In this document: one piece after another, positions 57,378-64,000 of the stretch
Layout of the letters: each line of letters starts with the position of its first letter
Numbering within the stretch: the first letter of the stretch is position 1
DNA from: Scalesia atractyloides
Taxonomy: Eukaryota > Streptophyta > Magnoliopsida > Asterales > Asteraceae
NCBI GenBank assembly: GCA_947069175.1
Contig: CAMTDV010000013.1
Coordinates: forward strand, 59,712,610-59,776,609
Direction of reading: 5' to 3'
DNA: 64,000 nt
Position numbers and translations under genes: made by a program
Notes under the pieces: model-generated
The model's input: only the letters and a program-made list of their open reading frames with translations
The model's database searches: none
What the model was told of the DNA's origin: nothing

Positions 57378-58975
57378 ATCATTGGCAACATCAATGAAGG
57401 GGTGCTCACTAGAAGTCAATCCCAAACATTTGTCTTTTTGCTGGTTTCATATCTCTCACACAACCTGTCAAGTACCAAAAGGCACTAAAACACAATAGTT
57501 GGGTAGAAGCAATGCAAGAAGAGCTCCTTCAATTTAAAAGACAACAAGTATGGGAACTTGTACCATTGCCAAAGGATGTATGTCCAATGGCACAAAATGG
57601 GTCTTTAAAAACAAAACTAATGAAAGGGGTATTGTTGTCAAGAATAAAGCTAGGCTTGTGATTCAAGGTTACAGACAGGTAGAAGGCATTGACTATGATG
57701 AAACATTTGCTCCTGTAGCAAGATTATAAGCCATTAGACTGCTCTTAGCCTTTGCTGCCAACCACAACATCAAGGTGTTTCAAATGGATATCAAAAGTGC
57801 ATTCTTGTATGGTAAGATTATAAGAAGATGTATATGTTTGTCAACCTCCTAGTTTTGAAGATGCATTTTTAACTGATCATGTCTACAAGCTTAATAAAAC
57901 TTTGTATGGCTTGAAGCAAGCACCAAGAGCCTAGTATGAAACTCTCTCCACTTTTCTCTTATCATAGGTTTTACAATAGGAGAATTGATAAAACCTTGTT
58001 TTTAAAATGGAGAGGAAAAGATTTGATGCTTGTCCAAATTTATGTGGATGACATCATTTTTGGATCCACATGCACTGCCATGTGTGAAGAGTTCAGACAA
58101 CTCATGGCAGCAGAGTTTGAAATGAGTGATATGGTTGAGCCCAATGCTTTCTTGGTCTTCAAGTAAAGCAATCGCAAAATGGTACTTTCATTCATCAAAG
58201 TAAGTATGTCAAAGAACTACTTACAAAATTTGATATGAGTGATTGTAAACCATGTAGCACACCCATGACAGCCACAAAGCTTGTCACTGTTGATGACAAA
58301 GATGACTTGGTTGATCAAACTCTATATAGAAGCATGATAGGTTCTTTATTGTACCTCACTGCATCAAGGCCAGCATCATATTTGCAACATGTGTTTATGT
58401 CAGATCACATTTAGCACCTAGGAAGTCCAATCTCATTGCTGTAAAAAGGATATTCAGATACATAAAAGTGTCCCCACACTTGGTATCTGGTATCCAGTAA
58501 TGGAAATATTGAGCTTTTAGGTTACTCAGACAGTGATTTTGCTAGATGCCACACCACAAGGAAGTCAACTTCAAGAGGTTGTCAATTCCTAGGAAATTGC
58601 TTAGTGTCTTGGCAAAGAAAGAAACAAGCTGTAGTATCAACATCCACAGCAGAGGCTGAGTATATTGTTCCTGCAAGCTGCATTGCTCAACTCCTATGGC
58701 TTCAAGATCATGGTGGATTTTGGTGTAACTACTTTAAAGACTCTCTCATGTTGGATAGTCAAGCAGTTGAAAACATCATAAAAAATCCAGTCTCTCATTC
58801 TACCAAAAAACACATTGATCAGATATCACTTTGTGAGGCATTGCTATGAAAAAGGTTTGATTTCTCTGCATCATATTCCCACTAAAGATCAACTGGCAGA
58901 TATTCTAACCAAAGCATTAGATACATCTACCTTTAAAAGTCTGATCTCTAGGATTGGTATGCTAAACATGGAATA
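57378..58975 (+). pseudogene. Element D reverse transcriptase and RNase H
   Basis: RT in fragments: TKWVFKNKTNERGIVVKNKARLV-type start near 57590, EGIDYDETFAPVARL, FQMDIKSAFLYGKI, VYKLNKTLYGLKQAPRA, and catalytic YVDDIIFGST at about 58041. RNase H is at 58604-58849 with VSTSTAEAEYIVPASCIAQLLWL and HSTKKHIDQI, ending near ADILTKALD at 58920. At least six in-frame stops and frame changes. The catalytic DD of RT and the STAEAEY of RNase H persist. Confidence 0.88.
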
Positions 58976-59504
58976 AAAACAAAATTTTTTTTCCATGTGT
59001 AAATAGCATCAAAATGTTTTCAAAAGTCAAAATCCATCCTTAAAAATAGCTAGAATTGGATTTTTTTTTTTTTTTTTTTTGTCAATAAATATCTAAGTCT
59101 GCTCATAACCACTGTTTCTCCAAACCTCTGCTTGGCGTGAAAATCTATCTGTTGCTAAAAGTGTATCCTCTATTCTACATCCACTGTTGGTGAAACCACT
59201 GTTTTATCAATCCACTGATAATCTATCCTCTGATAGTGCAAAATCACCACTGATCATTCCACTATTCAGAACCACGGCTGGTTATCCAGCTGAGGTTTCC
59301 AAACAACTGTCTTCCATTATCCAACAGAGTTTACACTTGGACAAATGTTAGCCATCAGATCTTTTGAACACCGCTCGACGTCAGCTTTCACTTTTTCCTT
59401 TATAAATCATGTTCCATCCAAACAGAGTTTTTCACTACCGTATTGAATTCAAAAATTCTCCAAAGCGGTTATCTTCTTCACTAACCCTCATTCACTCTTC
59501 AATC
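58976..59504 (+). promoter_or_regulatory. Spacer between pol and extra ORF of element D with candidate internal promoter
   Basis: It has a T run of about 22 (59060-59081) and repeated ACCACTG/TCCACTG words. Near the end, CGACGTCAGC (about 59378-59387) lies about 15 bp before TTTATAAATC (59399-59408). This parallels the TGACGTCA plus TATAAATA order of the LTR promoter. The extra ORF ATG is at 59505. The promoter role is inference. Confidence 0.35.
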
Positions 59505-62500
59505 ATGACTTTGAACATCAAAAGTCCCCACAACTACCTTCCTATCCTCGAGAAAACATATAATAATGCTACTTTTCATGCAGTGATTTATGTTCTACAA
59601 ACATCATCATACAAGGATATTCTATTGACAAAGGCTCCAATCTATGTGGACACACTTCAATAATTTTGGGCAAATGCTAAAGTCGAGATTCAAAACAAAA
59701 AGCCATTTGCTATTACGTCAAATATTGGTAGTCTCTTGTCTAAATTTCTTCATCCACCATTTCCACCACCTTTGGTCTAAATGACCTAGATGACCCCACT
59801 TCTTTCCGAAAGAAAGATTTACACAATGAATTCATTGAGCGTGGTTATGAAGGTCAACTGACAAGTATTACCATCTATAAACCTGAATTTCCGGCTGATA
59901 TGAAATTCTTTTTCCATTCTTTACTGTTATGTTTGTCAACCAAGACAACTGCTTTTAATGAAATACCTTTAAACATTCAGTATCTGAGTTATGCTATTTT
60001 AACAAAATCAAAATTTAATTTTTCCCAGGTATTGTTTTCTGACTTGATAGCAAACTATAACAATATTTCCAAAAAATAAAGGTTTTCTTATACACCCTAG
60101 GCTGTTGAGTTATTATCTTCAAAAACAAGTTTCTGAAACTAAATTTTAACAAGGTGTCATTTGTGAAATTGGCAGCCTTAAACATGAAACTTTTACAAGA
60201 CTCTCTAATAAAGTAAAGTTTGAAAACACAAGCAAATGGAATGAGCCAATTTTAGATACCAACACATCCACTGCTCAAACCTCTATTGCTGAGCCTATGC
60301 TCCTGGTGAACATGGCACTATAACCAGTGTTGTGCAACCCCCACCAGAATCTACCAAAAGAAAACCTTCCAAATCAACAAAGCCCTCCAAAAAGGTAACT
60401 CTAGAAGATGAGATCCAGAGGATATACCTGTGACAACACCTAAGTCACTTGAAATCACTACTGTACTTCCTCACAGCAAATGGAACAAAGATCTCCACCT
60501 AGCCAAGCCCCTCTTGATTCCTCACAAAAGGAACAAGTTGTATCCATAGGGATACCACATTATGAAGCTCTTGATTCACTTGAATCAATCTTCCACAACC
60601 CCTCTCCCAGGGCAAATGCTCTTTCTACACCACAACTCACTCCTACTTCTCCAATACCACCCACATTTATACCTTTGCTTGATGCAATAGAGAAAACTCA
60701 AACACACATCAGTCCCTCTCACTCACCCATTAAAGAGAGTCAATTTCTACATTTGACTGAGTCTAAGAAAACTCTATTTGCTAGCCCACAAGCATTTGAG
60801 GAGGCTACATCCCTTGAGTTACAAGTAACTCTAGGTGGTATTTCAAGTGAAGCAGCCACTACAACTGATGACACAACAGTGTTTCAATTGGACAGTGATT
60901 ACATTAGTAAGACTTCCTTGAAGGCAACAACTGTTGAGGCTACAACAGTAACCTCTGTCCCAGTTGGAAGTCCCCAGTTCTAAGACAAAGGGGCATTTGG
61001 TTCTGAAAACATTGAGATTCCTCATGTTGATGATCCAAATACAACTACCTCTGGTAGGAATTTAGATGATCCTATTAACTTAGGTGATAAATTAAAATAC
61101 CTAGAATTGACGGAGAGAACACTACCATGGAATCATCCATTGATGAAATCAAATCCATGATGAAACAAGTGCTACAAAATTCTCAACCTTAACCATCACC
61201 AACTCAAAATGTTGATTAGCTATGGAAAGTTGTGCAACTAATTATCCTAGCTCAGAGACAATTGGCGGACTTTCAGCACGAAACACATATGAAGCTGATC
61301 AGGAATATGGTTGAGGCTAGATACAAAGACACTCAAGCTGACATTAAAGCCATCAAAGACCATTTACTGAAAATAACTAGCTCTGCCCCGGCTACAATTT
61401 ATGTTGAAGAAACAGAAGATGATGCCAAAAAGGGGGAGAATGATTCACTGAGAAAGTTGTTGCCTGATTTAAGTGCCATACCAAAGGTGCAACAATAGCC
61501 AGAAACCACTGCTACAGCATCTGATGCAACTTTGGGAAAAGGGATTGATGAGACCCTAAAAAAAGAAGCTGAAAAGATTGCTGATGATAAGGAGAAAAGA
61601 CAAGATACAGTGGAAGCTAAAGCCTTAATGCTGATTAAAGAAGAAAAAGCCAAACATATGGAAAAAGAAGATGTTGATACTTCAAGAAAAAGAAAGTCTG
61701 CAAGAAAAGTTAGACAACCAACTGTCACCACTTCTAAAACCACTGTTGAGGCTACATATGTTCCTAAAGCCACTGCTCTTATCACATTTCTCACTTTACC
61801 CCAACCATCAACCACTCCACCAAGAATTCCTTCACATCCACCATCACCAAAGATCAAATTCCAACGTAAAAGAAAAACTTTTATTGTTGATGAAGGTGAT
61901 GAAGAGATTCCATCACCAATCTCTTTGTCATCACAACCTACTTCCACTCCACCCTCATCATCTCCACAAACAGACACTTCACCTCCACCCATGTATCTAT
62001 CTTCATCATTCCTTCCACTAGGTGCTCTATACCCCCTTTGAACTATATGTAGTAAGAGGGGAGATAGAGTCTTTCTACAAGATAGAGGATCATAAACAAA
62101 GACACTTTCCATCTCTTCTTGGGTATCGAAAGCCTAGAAACCTTGATGGGTATCTGAAACTAAAGGCTAGACAAGCAGAAACTATTGCAAAGGAGATGTC
62201 AAAGGGTACGGATGACAGGGCTCTACAAAGATCCATGCAATTTCAATTGAGCAAAGTGAAAAAAATTGAAGATTTTGCTAAGGATTTGAGTAAGTCCATG
62301 TCTGAAAAGCCAACCATTGATGATCCTGAATTAAAGTAAGACTATCTTGATCATATCATGAAACACAAGCCTTACAAAGCAACAAGAGTCAATTTAAAGA
62401 CTGGTCCGCAAATGAGCTTAAAGAAGAAATAGATAGAACACAAGCCATGCTCAAGGGACCCTTTGATAAAGCCTACTCCACCTGTTTGGAAAAAGGTTAG

Positions 62501-63198
62501 ACTTGAAAATCAAGACCATGCCTTGAAAATCAAAAGGATAAAAGCTGAGCTTGTTGCTGCTCAATATGGAACAACAAGGCAAATTGCGAGGTGGTCTGAG
62601 TCAAAAGTTATTGATACCTATAAAAGATTGGAAGAGCTTAGAAAGAATGATCCCTCTGTTCCAAGTAAGCAAGACTACTCACAAACAACCACTGCCCTTA
62701 TCAGACCCAAATCTCCAAAAATCTTGCTTTAACCACTACCTTATCCACAATTGCTTTATCTCGTGTAAAAAGGCAAAAGACAGTGGTTGAAGAAGATGAG
62801 CAGAGGTTTAAAGACAAAGAAAAGAGGGAATTAAATGTCAACTTCTTTATCATACTGATGCTGCAAATGATAAACTCAGAGAATCTATATCAAGACTTGT
62901 TAGCAGACCCTGTACACCAAACTCATCACAAATAACTCTTTTCCCAAGAAAACCATCTGACTCAAAAATTCTAAAATGGAAGTCATCTGTAGATACCCAT
63001 GAATTGACTTTGCTCAGGTTAGATGGTAGAGTTCAAAAGATAAGAATGGAGGATGCATATGGTCTGGATGCAGCTAACCTCCAAGATCTAATGAATCTTG
63101 AACTTGAAAGGGATATTGAAGACATGATCTCCCTGGACTTTGACTTATTCAAAGGACAAATAAGGGAATCATTGATGAGGAATAAAGATCAAGAATAA
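59505..63198 (+). pseudogene. Element D extra 3' ORF region (env-like position, SIRE type)
   Basis: ATG at 59505: MTLNIKSPHNYLPILEKTY. The following pattern (VIYVLQTSSYKDILLTKAPIY, then a stop and FWANAKVEI) is like the 3' ORF I recall in Asteraceae SIRE elements. Later pieces are a Ser/Thr/Pro-rich part (60480-60983), a Lys/Glu-rich helical part (61232-62041, TSRKRKSARKVRQPT and PSPKIKFQRKRKTFIVDEGDE), and 62022-62339, 62463-62732, 63004-63198. No clear signal peptide or membrane span is visible, so 'envelope' is only positional. Many stops. Confidence 0.6.
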
Positions 63199-63220
63199 AG
63201 ACAAGTTTTGGCATCATCTG

Positions 63221-63233
63221 TTCTAGGGGAGAT
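63221..63233 (+). other. Element D polypurine tract
   Basis: CTAGGGGAGAT directly before the 3' LTR start TGTTGG. Confidence 0.8.
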
Positions 63234-63958
63234 TGTTGGAAATTGAACCTTACAAAAAGAATGATGATAGAAAGCCAAAATATTCTACAACATCTGATCC
63301 TTATAATAAATGAATATATACTAATCCAAGCTTTATTGAAGATAAAGGTCAAAGGTCTGCCTAGCAAAGCTCTGCTAAAGCCTCAAAGGTTTGCCAAGGC
63401 AAAGCTCTGCTGAAGACTAAAGCTAAGGTATGCCAAGGTAAAGCTCTGCTGAAGCCTCAAAGGTCTACCAAGGCAAAGCTCTGCTGAAGCCTAAAGCTAA
63501 GGTCTGCCAAGGCAAAGCTCTGCTGAAGCCCAACAGAGGATGTCTCATCAGTGCTTACTATCAGACGTTGTATTATATAGTTTATAGCAGTGTTTAGCTT
63601 AGCAGATGTTGTAGTTTGTTTTAGTTTGTTACATGTCACTTTCAATGTGACGCCAGCATAAGATGCTAGCGGTTTGCTCTGTACTATAAATAGAACGGTG
63701 CGTTTTACTATTCTATTTATCACTCACCTTGACATTTTGTTTAGGAGCAAATCAGAGTGATCTTAGGCTGAGGGGGAGTTGTAATCGTTCATGCATACGT
63801 AAATTCAAAAAATATAAAAAGCATGTTTGTGAAAGCAATCTTCCTATTGTTGGGAATTCTAAAGTTTATTATTTCCGTTGCACTATTCATACATGTTTAT
63901 CCACTTCCATTAATTTTATCTTAAACGTTCACAGCAATATTAAACTCAGATCCTAACA
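63234..63958 (+). repeat. Element D 3' LTR
   Basis: 725 bp, colinear with the 5' LTR. It has the same tandem units (63345-63530), TATAAATA at 63685-63692, and the bZIP-type site mutated to TGACGCCA (63648-63655). It ends CCTAACA and is followed by CTTCT, the target-site copy (63959-63963). Confidence 0.9.
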
Positions 63959-64000
63959 CTTCTATAAGAACAATGTTAAAGTATCATTTTTCTTTAACAA

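Larger units (their letters stand above)
49449..63958 (+). mobile_element. Element D: SIRE/Maximus-like Ty1/Copia retrotransposon
   Basis: 14.5 kb, plus strand. LTRs 49449-50160 and 63234-63958 start TGTTG and end CCTAACA. A perfect CTTCT duplication (49444-49448, 63959-63963) flanks it. PBS at 50163, gag with CCHC knuckles, PR, IN, RT and RH in Copia order (IN before RT), then a ~3.7-kb extra ORF region and PPT. Large size, many gag knuckles and a 3' ORF point to SIRE/Maximus. All ORFs carry stops. Solo LTR E sits in gag. Confidence 0.92.

Overview
The window looks like a repeat-dense intergenic stretch of a flowering-plant nuclear genome. The evidence is the LTR-retrotransposon clades present (Tekay-like chromovirus and Tat-like Ty3/Gypsy, SIRE/Maximus-like Ty1/Copia), small GT-AG introns of 64-115 bp, TATA boxes and MITEs. 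The style of the gag and integrase proteins reminds me of Asteraceae (the Artemisia/Tanacetum/Helianthus group). That assignment is an inference from memory, not a search. I found no convincing host protein gene, rRNA gene or tRNA gene. Almost all coding capacity belongs to mobile elements, most of it broken.

Layout. (1) 1-12500 is a decayed minus-strand Ty3/Gypsy element (A), cut off at the left edge of the window. It was hit twice: by a plus-strand non-autonomous LTR element (G, 3215-5751) in its reverse transcriptase, and by a solo LTR (F, 7104-9053) in its gag. (2) 12501-14154 is AT-rich, with a degenerate 10-bp repeat built on TTGAC/TTGAA. (3) 14155-37654 is a minus-strand Tat-type Gypsy element (C). 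It carries a second (archaeal-type) RNase H and a spliced antisense gene (15863-19145, plus strand). Its right LTR is split by a young minus-strand Tekay-like element (B, 25780-37261). B has nearly intact gag-pol, a candidate gag intron and an additional upstream ORF. (4) 37655-42463 holds an unrecognised broken ORF, a Copia-like LTR end, an LTR remnant related to F, simple repeats and a foldback MITE. (5) 42464-49448 holds two diverged copies of one LTR-like family, a GGGCTAGGCCC minisatellite, an AT microsatellite and a second MITE. (6) 49449-63958 is a plus-strand SIRE-like Copia element (D) with a long extra 3' ORF region and a solo LTR (E, 50396-52689) inside its gag.

Boundaries are well supported. 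G, F, C, B, D and E each have target-site duplications readable in the sequence (AGTCA/AGTCG, TCGGT, TGTAT, TGCAG, CTTCT, ATCAG), and PBS and PPT sites sit where expected. This gives a relative chronology: A before G and F, C before B, D before E. B is the youngest datable element, with about 20 substitutions counted by eye between LTRs over about 2.5 kb.

Most worth a second look: three tandem hairpin modules with compensatory base changes and tRNA-like A/B-box sequence inside solo LTR E; the in-frame gag intron and the EEDP-repeat ORF of element B; the antisense spliced gene of element C with its own TATA box and pyrimidine-rich leader; the non-autonomous element G with TCGTACGA palindromes and paired 5' hairpins; a candidate internal promoter before the extra ORF of D; and an unassigned 131-codon ORF at 38442-38837.
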